This document shows, piece after piece, positions 1 to 10,783 of a stretch of 12,715 nt of DNA. Position 1 is the stretch's first letter. Every line of letters begins with the position of its first letter. The notes under the pieces were generated by a model. The model saw only the letters and a list, made by a program, of their open reading frames with translations. It was not told the origin of the DNA and ran no database searches. The translations under genes were made by a program, and so were the position numbers. This DNA comes from Lysobacteraceae bacterium (lineage in GTDB: Bacteria; Pseudomonadota; Gammaproteobacteria; Xanthomonadales; Xanthomonadaceae), in the NCBI GenBank assembly GCA_027483745.1, contig JAIXTZ010000038.1:1-12715 (forward strand), read 5' to 3'.

Positions 1-361
1 CGAGGATCGCGGCCATCACCAGGTACTCGGCGGCGAGCTCGAAGCGCAGCTCCTGCATCACGTCGATGTAGCCGATGTACTGGCGGGTGATCTCCGCCAC
101 CGGGATGTCGAGGATGTCGAGGTTCTGGCGGCGGATCAGGTAGAGCAGCAGGTCCAGCGGGCCCTCGAAGGCCTCGAGGATGACCTCGAGCGCATCCGGC
201 GGGATGTAGAGGTCCTGCGGCATCTGCAGCACGGGCTGCCCGCGGACGACGGCCAGCGGCATTTCCTGCTGTTGCGGTGGCGTCGGGAACGCGCCGGGGG
301 CGACCGTCGTTGCGTCGGCCAGCAGGTCTGCGCTTTGGTCCGGTACCGGCGTGCCGGTCAC
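1..361 (-). CDS. scpA: Segregation and condensation protein A, N-terminal part (cut by window edge)
   Basis: The reading frame covers the first 120 codons; the rest lies beyond base 1. ScpA is the kleisin that bridges the heads of the Smc dimer and, with ScpB, forms the bacterial condensin that compacts and segregates the chromosome in the cytoplasm. The family hallmark [15 protein letters not shown] is visible, followed by [16 protein letters not shown] and then [11 protein letters not shown], which matches the kleisin N-terminal domain that contacts the Smc neck. The frame is open back to the yciO stop at 433. I chose GTG at 361 because AGGA lies 8 bases upstream of it. An ATG at 262 (start of [10 protein letters not shown]) is an alternative that would drop a poorly conserved 33-residue leader. 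It follows the YciO-family gene on the same strand with a gap of 69 bases and is probably cotranscribed with it. Its partner smc lies about 2.9 kb away on the other strand. The identity is secure; the start is not. Confidence 0.93.
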   Translation of the reverse strand, partial: MTGTPVPDQSADLLADATTVAPGAFPTPPQQQEMPLAVVRGQPVLQMPQDLYIPPDALEVILEAFEGPLDLLLYLIRRQNLDILDIPVAEITRQYIGYIDVMQELRFELAAEYLVMAAIL

Positions 362-430
362 GAGGTATGTCCTGCGGTGTGGACCACGGGGTCTCCGGGG
401 TGCGGGAACGGCGTCCGGTGCGACGTGGCC

Positions 431-1084
431 TCAGGCCAGGTCCACCGGTTGGAAGCCCTGACGCACCACGTCGGGGGCGGGCAGGGTGCAGTCGATGATG
501 CTCGTGGGGCCAGGAGTGCAGTGGCCCGCGTCCAGCATCACGTCGACCGCGTGCAGCCAGAGGTCGGCCACCTCGTCGGCCTCGTGGCCGAGGAAGGGCG
601 CCTCGTCGGCGTCCATATCGGGCGACCGCAGCGTGGTCGACAGCAGCACGTCGCCACAGGCCTCCAGCAGCGCTTGCGCGACCGGGTGCTCGGGGATTCG
701 GATGCCGATATCGCGCCGCTTGCTTCGGGCGCCCTGCTTCAAACGGTTCGGAAGCTGCCCGGAGGCCGGCAGGATGAACGTGACGGGTCCGGGACTCAGG
801 CGACGCAGCAGGCGGAAGGCCGGGTCATCGAGCCGGGCGAATCGGCTGGCGTCGCTGATCGAACGGCAGAATAGGGTGAAGGGGTGGCGGCTGTCCAGCT
901 GGCGGAGGCGTCGGACGCGCTCCTCCGCCCCCGTGCCGTTCAGGCTCCAGACCAGTGCGTAGCCGGCGTCGGTCGGGCAGACGGCGAGGCCATCGCGCTG
1001 GATCTGCTGCGCGGCGCGTTCGACCAGGCGGGACTGCGGATGGGTCGGGTGGACGTCCAGGCGCAGCGCACCACCCGGGGTCAA
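431..1084 (-). CDS. yciO: YciO/YrdC/Sua5-family protein (threonylcarbamoyl-AMP synthase-like)
   Basis: This 217-residue protein has a single YrdC-like domain. Family members bind ATP, threonine and bicarbonate; TsaC/Sua5 makes threonylcarbamoyl-AMP for the t6A modification of tRNA. The motifs fit the YciO branch better than TsaC: an N-terminal HPTHPQSRL near residues 12-20, PTDAGYAL at 37-44, RQLDSRHPFTL at 61-71, LSPGPVTFIL at 96-105, and SKRRDIGIRIPEHP at 121-134. Length is close to E. coli YciO (about 206 residues). The start is TTG at 1084: no ATG or GTG occurs in frame between it and the upstream csgG-like gene, and the HP-NPQ-like segment typical of YciO begins just after it. No good ribosome binding site precedes it. 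It sits upstream of scpA on the same strand, as is common for yciO-like genes near scpAB. It may not be the cell's main t6A enzyme, since YciO proteins are considered weaker or divergent relatives of TsaC. Family confidence is high; exact activity is uncertain. Confidence 0.85.
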   Translation of the reverse strand: MTPGGALRLDVHPTHPQSRLVERAAQQIQRDGLAVCPTDAGYALVWSLNGTGAEERVRRLRQLDSRHPFTLFCRSISDASRFARLDDPAFRLLRRLSPGPVTFILPASGQLPNRLKQGARSKRRDIGIRIPEHPVAQALLEACGDVLLSTTLRSPDMDADEAPFLGHEADEVADLWLHAVDVMLDAGHCTPGPTSIIDCTLPAPDVVRQGFQPVDLA

Positions 1085-1196
1085 GTCAGGGCCCCGTCGA
1101 GCCCGTCCTCGATCCCGCGCGACCCGAGGATCGCGACTAGTGACACTGAAGGGCCGCGCATCGTCATGGAGGCCGTGGTGGCCCGCGTCTTGGCAC

Positions 1197-2375
1197 TCAG
1201 CGGCGGGCCGCCCGGGGCTTCGTCGCCAGCTCGTCGACCATTGGCCCGAACTCGATGGGCTGCGGCGGAGCGAGCGACTTCACCCGGTCCCGTGCCTCCA
1301 GGCGGACGCCGCTCGGGATGGTCGCGATGCTGAAACGCTCTTGCACGCTCGCCACCTGCACCTCGCCGACCGGGGTCTCGGTCGAGCCCAACGAAATGCC
1401 GGTCTCCGGGTCGATCAGCGCCTCGCCGGGACGCACGACGGCCAAACGCTCGCCGGGCGCCACCGCGCCCGCGCCGAGATTGAGGTAAGCCTGCGAGCCT
1501 TCTACCTTGATCACCGAGCCCGTGGCGGGCTGGGCGCCGACCTGCTTGGCGAGCTCGAAGACCGCCTCGTTGATGGACGCGATCACGGCCTGGCCGATCG
1601 GCGTGCGCGAGTACGCGCCGACGAAGCCACCCATCGCGCCCCCGCCGCCGAAGCCGGCGCCGCCAAAACCGATGCCGGACTCCTTGATCTCGCGCTCGAT
1701 CTGCTTGGTGAACACGACTTCACTGGTCGTCGCGTCGATCAGGCGGATGTTCATGCCCAGCGACGACGAGGACGAGTTCACGCTCAGGCCCCCGGCCAAG
1801 GCGCCAAGGCCGCCTAGGCGGTTGCCACCCAGCGCATTCGCGATGCCACCCACGTTCGTCGACTTGGCATTGGTGCCCGGATCGTAGGAGGTGATAACCG
1901 CTTCCACGAGGTACTCGGCGCCGAGAATCTGGCCCATGCCCGCTGCCGAGGGGGTGGCGACGCGGCCGCTGGCGCCGAAATCCTGCTCCTGCATCACGTT
2001 GCCGATGGCCTGGCGCTCGACCAGGCGGAAGCGACCGCTCTGGTTCAGCGCGTCGGTGATCATCGCCTCGATGCCGTTGACCGGCACCGTCTGGAAGGCC
2101 CACTCGACGTTGGTCGAGCCGTACTGGTCGTTGGCGGTGTAGCTGGAAACGCTGGAGGTGTTGTCGATCTTGCTCACCGCCACGCGCGCCTTGCGGCCGG
2201 CGTAGGGCGACCAGCGCATCTGCACGAGGCGCAGGGTGTTGACCGGGGTCAGGTCCTGCGGAAGGGCGATCTCGTTGCCTTCGGCGAGCGAGTAGGCGAG
2301 GGGCTCGGCGGCCACCGGCAGCGCGCTGGCGGCGGCGATGGCGAGGGCGGCGGTCAAGGCGCGGAACGGAAGCAT
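1197..2375 (-). CDS. CsgG/HfaB-family secreted protein with C-terminal FlgT-like domain
   Basis: This 392-residue protein starts at ATG 2375 with AGGAG 5 bases upstream. Residues 1-23 form a Sec signal peptide ending PVAA before E24. CsgG of E. coli is a lipoprotein forming a nonameric outer-membrane channel for curli subunits. Here the CsgG-type core spans about residues 60-280: RVAVSKIDN near 64-72, FRLVERQAIGNVMQEQDFGASG at 116-137 (the conserved VER/EQ block), LGAEYLVEAVITSYD at 151-165, and MNIRLIDATTSEVVFTK at 208-224. There is no lipobox cysteine. Where CsgG has its two membrane-spanning hairpins, this protein has Gly/Ser-rich stretches at about 175-205 and 234-254. Residues about 284-375 resemble the C-terminal domain of FlgT-like proteins: TGSVIKVEG, AYLNLGAG, DPETGISLG, VGEVQVASV. 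No curli subunit genes are nearby. An in-frame upstream ATG at 2408 is less likely because it would bury the signal peptide. Family call is firm; function (channel, polymer anchor or periplasmic factor) is unknown. Confidence 0.85.
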   Translation of the reverse strand: MLPFRALTAALAIAAASALPVAAEPLAYSLAEGNEIALPQDLTPVNTLRLVQMRWSPYAGRKARVAVSKIDNTSSVSSYTANDQYGSTNVEWAFQTVPVNGIEAMITDALNQSGRFRLVERQAIGNVMQEQDFGASGRVATPSAAGMGQILGAEYLVEAVITSYDPGTNAKSTNVGGIANALGGNRLGGLGALAGGLSVNSSSSSLGMNIRLIDATTSEVVFTKQIEREIKESGIGFGGAGFGGGGAMGGFVGAYSRTPIGQAVIASINEAVFELAKQVGAQPATGSVIKVEGSQAYLNLGAGAVAPGERLAVVRPGEALIDPETGISLGSTETPVGEVQVASVQERFSIATIPSGVRLEARDRVKSLAPPQPIEFGPMVDELATKPRAARR

Positions 2376-2418
2376 GGCTTCTCCTGGGAAGCGGAAACGG
2401 GGGATTTCCATACGCATT

Positions 2419-2435
2419 CCGCCCGAGGCGGGCGG
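2419..2435 (-). other. GC-rich hairpin in the leader of the csgG-like gene
   Basis: CCGCCCGAGGCGGGCGG forms a perfect 7-bp stem with a 3-base loop, 43 bases upstream of the csgG-like ATG. It lies in the 105-base gap between this gene and the divergent yciI-like gene. It could be a structured 5' leader or an operator. With no U-rich tail it is not a canonical terminator. The structure is seen directly; the role is inferred. Confidence 0.35.
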
Positions 2436-2468
2436 CATGATCGAGTCTAGCCCAAGGCTCCACGCGGC

Positions 2469-2474
2469 TACACT
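2469..2474 (+). promoter_or_regulatory. Putative -10 box for a leaderless yciI-bolA transcript
   Basis: TACACT sits 6 bases before the ATG at 2481, so transcription would start at or next to the start codon. No Shine-Dalgarno sequence fits in the remaining gap, which agrees with a leaderless message. The -35 region 17-18 bases upstream (around TCTAGC) is poor. The 13-mer GCGGCTACACTGG that holds the box recurs after bolA at 3108-3120. Confidence 0.4.
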
Positions 2475-2480
2475 GGGCGG

Positions 2481-2804
2481 ATGACGAATCCGAATTCTCC
2501 GACCCGCTGGTACGTGATTCTCGGACACGATGCCGAGGGCACCGGCCCGGCCCGCGCCACGACGCGGCCCGCACACCTCGCCCGGCTTGAGGCCCTGGCC
2601 GAAGCCGGCCGATTGAAGCTCGCCGGCCCGCTGCCGCGCCACGATGGCGTGCCGCCGGCGGAAGGCGGCGTCTCGGGAAGCCTGATCGTCGCGGCGTTCG
2701 ACGACCTCGCCGCCGCGCAGGCGTGGGTGGCCGACGATCCCTACGTCGCCGCCGGGGTGTACGCGCGCGTCGACGTGCAGCCATTCCTGCCGGTGCTCCC
2801 GTGA
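2481..2804 (+). CDS. YciI-family protein
   Basis: This is a small 107-residue cytoplasmic protein with the ferredoxin-like alpha/beta fold expected of YciI. Visible hallmarks are WYVILGHD at residues 10-17, RPAHLARLEALAEAGRLKLAGPL at 29-51 with the conserved His32, a hydrophobic strand SLIVAAF at 67-73, and DDPY at 85-88 with the family's Asp-Pro pair. The His/Asp pair has been proposed to be catalytic or ligand-binding in the family, but no substrate is established. The ATG at 2481 lies 6 bases after a TACACT box, suggesting a leaderless message. Its TGA stop overlaps the GTG start of bolA by 4 bases, so the two are probably translationally coupled. It is slightly longer than many YciI proteins (about 95-100 residues), with a short N-terminal extension. 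Confidence 0.88.
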   Translation: MTNPNSPTRWYVILGHDAEGTGPARATTRPAHLARLEALAEAGRLKLAGPLPRHDGVPPAEGGVSGSLIVAAFDDLAAAQAWVADDPYVAAGVYARVDVQPFLPVLP

Positions 2805-3109
2805 GCGCCCCGATCATCGAGGGCGGCCTCCCCCGTGAGGCCCGTGGCGCCGAGCTCGAAGCGCGTTTGCGGGCGGCCCTCCGGCCGCAGCATTTGGACG
2901 TGGTGGACGACAGCCACAAACACCGGGGCCATGCGGGAGCCGCCGACGGCCGCAGCCACTTCTCGGTCCGCGTCGTGGCCGAAGCCTTCGCCGGCCTGCG
3001 CCCGATTGCCCGCCATCGGCTCGTGTACGAGGCCCTTGGATCGATGATGGCGACCGATATCCACGCCTTGGCGATCGACGCCCGGGCCCCGGGCGAGGCC
3101 GGCCCGTAG
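2801..3109 (+). CDS. bolA: BolA family protein
   Basis: This 102-residue protein matches BolA. DDSHKHRGHAG lies at residues 36-46, SHFSVRVV at 52-59, the helix-turn-helix-like segment FAGLRPIARHRLVYEAL at 63-79, and the IHALAI end at about 89-94. BolA proteins bind monothiol glutaredoxins through a shared [2Fe-2S] cluster and are linked to iron-sulfur maturation and redox sensing. In E. coli, BolA also affects cell shape and transcription. The start is GTG at 2801, overlapping the yciI stop as GTGA. The frame is open further upstream, but that part has no BolA similarity and lies inside yciI. It is followed by a 132-base gap before smc. The C-terminus is short and Ala/Gly/Pro-rich, with little after the conserved domain. 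Confidence 0.93.
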   Translation: MSAPIIEGGLPREARGAELEARLRAALRPQHLDVVDDSHKHRGHAGAADGRSHFSVRVVAEAFAGLRPIARHRLVYEALGSMMATDIHALAIDARAPGEAGP

Positions 3110-3120
3110 CGGCTACACTG
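3108..3120 (+). promoter_or_regulatory. Repeat of the yciI promoter-like 13-mer upstream of smc
   Basis: GCGGCTACACTGG recurs here, identical to bases 2464-2476 in front of the yciI-like gene. It contains TACACT (3114-3119), a plausible -10 box for smc, and overlaps the last bases of the bolA stop. Unlike the yciI copy it is far from the next start codon: smc begins at 3242, implying a leader of about 115 bases. The -35 region (GGGCGA) is poor. Confidence 0.35.
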
Positions 3121-3174
3121 GCAGGCCGCCCGGCGCGCGCGCTCCATAAGATCAAGGGCTTGCATCGCCGGGCT

Positions 3175-3196
3175 CCCTGAATTCAACGCTTCAGGG
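3175..3196 (+). other. Inverted repeat in the bolA-smc gap
   Basis: CCCTGAA at 3175-3181 pairs perfectly with TTCAGGG at 3190-3196 across an 8-base loop (TTCAACGC). No U-tract follows, so it is not a classical terminator. It could be an attenuator, a hairpin in the smc leader or an operator. It ends 45 bases before the smc ATG. Confidence 0.4.
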
Positions 3197-3241
3197 GCTG
3201 GCGCTCCTCTGGCCGCCCCGAGCCACCGGATCGCCCCGCGC

Positions 3242-6200
3242 ATGCGTCTGTCCACCATCAAGCTCGCCGGCTTCAAGAGCTTCGTCGACCCGACCACCCT
3301 GCATCTGCCCACCAACATGACCGGCGTCGTCGGTCCGAATGGTTGCGGCAAGTCGAACATCATCGACGCGGTGCGCTGGGTGATGGGCGAAAGTTCCGCC
3401 AGCCGCCTGCGCGGTGATTCCTTCACCGACGTGATCTTCTCCGGTTCGTCGTCGCGCAAGCCGGTGTCGCAGGCCACGGTGGAGCTGGTGTTCGACAACA
3501 GCGACCAAGCCATCGGCGGCGAGTTCGCGAAGTACAACGAAATCTCGGTGAAGCGCCTGGTCTCGCGCGACGGGCAGAGCAGCTACTTCCTCAACGGCGC
3601 GCGCTGCCGCCGCCGCGACATCACCGACCTGTTCCTCGGCACGGGCCTCGGCCCGCGCAGTTACTCGATCATCGAGCAGGGCATGATCTCGCAGGTCATC
3701 GAGGCCAAGCCCGAGGAACTGCGCCTGTTCCTCGAGGAGGCCGCCGGCATCTCCAAATACAAGGAGCGCCGCAAGGAGACCGAGAGCCGCATCAAGGGCA
3801 CGCGCGACAACCTCGACCGCTTGAACGACCTGCGCGAGGAGATCGACAAGCAGCTCGAGCACCTCAAGCGCCAGGCCCGTGCGGCCGAGCAGTACCAGGC
3901 CCTGCAGGCCGAGCACCGCGAGAAGGATGCCCAGCTCAAGGCGCTCGAGTACCGCCGCCTGCAGTCGCAGTCCGAAGCGCTGAATGCCGCGCTGCTGGAC
4001 GACGAAACCAAGCTCCAGGAACTGCTGGCCGAGCAGCGCACGGCCGAAGAGCAGGGCGAGCTGACGCGCGACCAGCACGCCGAGGCCAGCCAGCACCTGG
4101 GCCGCGCCCAGGCGGAGAGCTACCGCATCGGCGGCGAGATCGCCCGCATCGAGCAGCAGATCCAGCACCAGAAGGAGCTGAAGCGGCGCATCGAGACCGC
4201 CCGTGCCGAAGCCGACGAGGCCCTGGCCGAGGTGATGCACCACATCGAGGCCGATGCCGCCCAGCTGATGCAGCTGGAAGAGCAGGTGGCCGAAGCCGAA
4301 CCGCGCCTCGAGACCCTGCGCGGCGGGGACGAGGATCGCCAGGACGCCCTGCGTGAGGCGGAAACCAAGCTCGCCGACTGGCAGCGCCGCTGGGACGAGT
4401 ACGCGCGCAGCTACGCCGAATCGTCGCGCGCGGCCGAGGTGGAGCGGACCAAGATCGAATTCCTCGAGCGCCAGTCGATGGAGGCCAACCGCCGCCGCGA
4501 GACGCTGGCCACCGAGCGCGCCGGCCTCGACCTCACGACGCTCAGCGAGGCGATGGAGACGCTGGCGCTGGAGCACGAGACCAAGCGTGCCGGCCTCGAC
4601 GCGCTGGCCGAGATCCTTGACGCCAAGAAGGCCGCCCTGCTCGAAATCCAGGAGCAGCAGCGTCAGCAACAGACCGAGCTCGCGGAGACCCGCAAGGGCG
4701 CGCAGGCCGCCAAGGGCCGCATGGCCTCGCTGGAGGCCCTGCAGCACGCCGCGCTGGGCCAGGAGAAAAGCGGTGCGCTCGACTGGTTGAAGGCTCAGGG
4801 CCTCGCCGATCTGCCGCGTCTTGGCGAGGTGCTGACGGTCGAGCCGGGCTGGGAAACCGCCGTCGAGACGGTGCTAGGCCACCTTCTCGAAGCCGTCGTT
4901 CACGACGACGCCGGCAGTGTCCGCGAGGCCGTCGCCCGCCTGGCGCAGGGCCGCGTGGCCCTCGTTGACGGTGCGACGGGAGGCATCGACGTGCCCGTGG
5001 GCAGCCTGGCTGCCAAGGTGCAGGGGCCGCGCGCGATCCGCGCGCTGCTGGCGCCCATCCACGCCGTCGATGCGCTTTCCTCGGATGAGGCCGAGGCGCA
5101 CCGGGCCGGCCTGCGCACGGGCGAGGCCATCATCGATCGCAGCGGCGTCTGGGAAGGCCCGGGCTGGCTGCGCTTCAACAAGAGCGGCGAGGCGCAGCAA
5201 GGCGCTCTGGCCCGCGAGCGCGAGATCAACGAGCTCAAGCAGCAGATCGTGGCCCTCGCGGCGCGCGAGCAGGCGCTGGTCGAAGGGCAGCACGCCCACC
5301 GCGATGCGCTGCTCGTGGCTGAGCAGGCCCGCGAAGACGCGCAGCGCACGCTCTACCTCGCGCACCGCAGCGTCTCCGAGATGGGCGGCCAGCTGCAGAG
5401 CCAGAAGGGCCGGCTGGAAACCGCGCAGGCCCGCATGGCGGCGTTGGAGCGCGAGCTCGCGCAGATCGCCACGTCGATGGAATCGGCGCAGGTCGAGGTG
5501 CGCGAGGCCCGTGGGCGCCTCGAAATCGCCACCGAGCGCATGGGCGATCTCGAGACGCAGCGCATGACGCTGGAGAACGAGCGCCGGATCTTCACCGAGC
5601 AGCGCGAGACCGCCCGGATGTCGGCGCGCGAGGCCCGCGAGTCGGCGCACCAGCTGGCGCTGGCGCTTGAGGCGCAGCGCACCCGCGTCAATGCACTGAA
5701 CCAGTCGCTGTCGCGCCTGCGCGGCCAGCAGGCCCAGCTGGCCAGCCGCCGCGACGAACTGGCGGCCCAGCTGCAGGACGGCGACAGCCCGATCCACACC
5801 CTCGACGGCGAGCGCCAGCTGCTGCTCGAGCAGCGCGTCATCGCCGAGAAGGACCTCGCGACGGCCCGCGCCAGCCTCGACGGCATCGAGCAGGAGCTGC
5901 GCGGCTACGAGCACAAGCGACAGCAGCGCGACCAGGCCGCCATCGCCCAGCGCGAGCGCATCGCGCAGCGGCGAATGGAAGCGCAGGCGCTGGAGATCAA
6001 GGCGCAGCAGCAGGTTGAAGCCATCGCCACGGCGGGCCTTGAGCTCGACGTCGTCGTTGCCGGGCTCCCGGAACAGGCCGACGCGGCCACTTGGTCGCGC
6101 AGCATTGGCGAGTTGGAAGGCAAGATGCGCCGGCTCGAGCCGGTCAACCTTGCGGCCATCCAGGAGTACGCCGAGCAGAGCGAGCGCAAGGCCTACCTCG

Positions 6201-6751
6201 ACACCCAGAATGCCGACCTCGTCGCCGCGCTGGAGCAGCTCGAAGACGCCATCCGCAAGATCGACCGCGAGACCCGCGGCCGCTTCAAGGAGACCTTCGA
6301 TCGCGTCAACGCCGGGGTTCAGGAGCTGTTCCCGCGCCTGTTCGGCGGTGGCCACGCCTACCTCGAACTCACCGGCGAGGACCTGCTGGACACCGGCGTC
6401 GCGATCATGGCCCGCCCGCCGGGCAAGCGCGTTTCCAACATCACGCTGCTCTCGGGTGGCGAGAAGGCGCTCACCGCGGTCTCGCTGGTGTTCGCGATCT
6501 TCCGCCTGAACCCGGCGCCGTTCTGCCTGCTCGACGAGGTGGACGCGCCGCTCGACGAGGCGAATGTGGGCCGCTTCTGCACGATGGTCAGCGAGATGAG
6601 CGAGAAGGTGCAGTTCCTGTTCGTCAGCCACAACAAGGCGACGATGGAGGCCGCCAAGCAGCTCGCGGGCGTCACCATGCGCGAACCGGGCGTCTCCCGC
6701 CTCGTGTCCGTCGATCTCGCCGAGGCCACGCGCCTCGCCGGTGCGGCATAA
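3242..6751 (+). CDS. smc: Chromosome segregation ATPase Smc
   Basis: This full-length 1169-residue SMC protein is the ATPase of bacterial condensin and acts on DNA with ScpA and ScpB. The N-terminal head carries Walker A GPNGCGKS at 31-38, and the R-loop/Q-loop region follows (WVMGESSASRLRG). A long Gln/Glu/Arg/Ala-rich coiled coil runs from about 170 to 505. The hinge is at about 511-650, starting GALDWLKAQGL and including VETVLGHLLEAVVHDD. The returning coil spans about 655-985. The C-terminal head has the ABC signature LSGGEKAL at 1070-1077, Walker B FCLLDEVDAPLDE with Asp1098/Glu1099, and the final His switch in FVSHNKATMEAA. All catalytic motifs are intact. The hinge glycine region is the compact gammaproteobacterial type. 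The ATG at 3242 begins the canonical MRLSTIKLAGFKSF; no clear Shine-Dalgarno sequence precedes it. zipA follows after 45 bases. The scpA partner is in the opposite-strand cluster to the left. Confidence 0.98.
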   Translation: MRLSTIKLAGFKSFVDPTTLHLPTNMTGVVGPNGCGKSNIIDAVRWVMGESSASRLRGDSFTDVIFSGSSSRKPVSQATVELVFDNSDQAIGGEFAKYNEISVKRLVSRDGQSSYFLNGARCRRRDITDLFLGTGLGPRSYSIIEQGMISQVIEAKPEELRLFLEEAAGISKYKERRKETESRIKGTRDNLDRLNDLREEIDKQLEHLKRQARAAEQYQALQAEHREKDAQLKALEYRRLQSQSEALNAALLDDETKLQELLAEQRTAEEQGELTRDQHAEASQHLGRAQAESYRIGGEIARIEQQIQHQKELKRRIETARAEADEALAEVMHHIEADAAQLMQLEEQVAEAEPRLETLRGGDEDRQDALREAETKLADWQRRWDEYARSYAESSRAAEVERTKIEFLERQSMEANRRRETLATERAGLDLTTLSEAMETLALEHETKRAGLDALAEILDAKKAALLEIQEQQRQQQTELAETRKGAQAAKGRMASLEALQHAALGQEKSGALDWLKAQGLADLPRLGEVLTVEPGWETAVETVLGHLLEAVVHDDAGSVREAVARLAQGRVALVDGATGGIDVPVGSLAAKVQGPRAIRALLAPIHAVDALSSDEAEAHRAGLRTGEAIIDRSGVWEGPGWLRFNKSGEAQQGALAREREINELKQQIVALAAREQALVEGQHAHRDALLVAEQAREDAQRTLYLAHRSVSEMGGQLQSQKGRLETAQARMAALERELAQIATSMESAQVEVREARGRLEIATERMGDLETQRMTLENERRIFTEQRETARMSAREARESAHQLALALEAQRTRVNALNQSLSRLRGQQAQLASRRDELAAQLQDGDSPIHTLDGERQLLLEQRVIAEKDLATARASLDGIEQELRGYEHKRQQRDQAAIAQRERIAQRRMEAQALEIKAQQQVEAIATAGLELDVVVAGLPEQADAATWSRSIGELEGKMRRLEPVNLAAIQEYAEQSERKAYLDTQNADLVAALEQLEDAIRKIDRETRGRFKETFDRVNAGVQELFPRLFGGGHAYLELTGEDLLDTGVAIMARPPGKRVSNITLLSGGEKALTAVSLVFAIFRLNPAPFCLLDEVDAPLDEANVGRFCTMVSEMSEKVQFLFVSHNKATMEAAKQLAGVTMREPGVSRLVSVDLAEATRLAGAA

Positions 6752-6796
6752 TCGCGAGGTCGAAACCACGCCAAGACCGCGTCTGGAGCCTGTTGG

Positions 6797-10675
<3,879 letters not shown>

Positions 10676-10710
10676 ACGAACGGCATCGACGGCGGAGGCG
10701 CGGTGCGCCG

Positions 10711-10731
10711 GGCCGGCGATGTTTCCCGGCC
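10711..10731 (+). terminator. Weak hairpin after epmA
   Basis: GGCCGG (10711-10716) pairs with CCGGCC (10726-10731) across a 9-base loop, 35 bases after the epmA stop. It is followed by a moderately T-rich ATTCATTGAT rather than a T-run. It may be a weak intrinsic terminator for the ligA-epmA message. Confidence 0.3.
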
Positions 10732-10744
10732 ATTCATTGATCGC

Positions 10745-10759
10745 CGATGATGCTCATCG
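10745..10759. promoter_or_regulatory. Short palindrome upstream of the DUF3011 gene
   Basis: CGATGA-TGC-TCATCG is a perfect 6-bp inverted repeat with a 3-base centre, ending 24 bases before the ATG at 10784. Its place in front of a secreted-protein gene fits an operator or a leader hairpin. No convincing -35/-10 pair was found around it, so the role is inferred. Confidence 0.3.
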
Positions 10760-10783
10760 TCGCGTTCCAGACCGAGGCCGCCC

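Noticed and set aside
1085..1196. A possible terminator or small gene between the csgG-like and yciO genes
   Set aside because: The 112-base gap has only imperfect short inverted repeats and no convincing small reading frame or T-run.
272..1817. Plus-strand open frames over scpA, yciO and the csgG-like gene
   Set aside because: All are opposite to recognisable minus-strand proteins and have no start signals or motifs of their own.
1720..3537. A 605-residue minus-strand frame joining smc, bolA, yciI and the csgG-like region
   Set aside because: It covers four real genes in other frames. Its product is Arg/Pro-rich, and its codon pattern does not match the neighbours.
3191..4747. A 518-residue Leu/Ala/Gly-rich open frame antisense to smc
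   Set aside because: It mirrors the repetitive coiled-coil codons of smc; no start signal or recognisable domain supports it.
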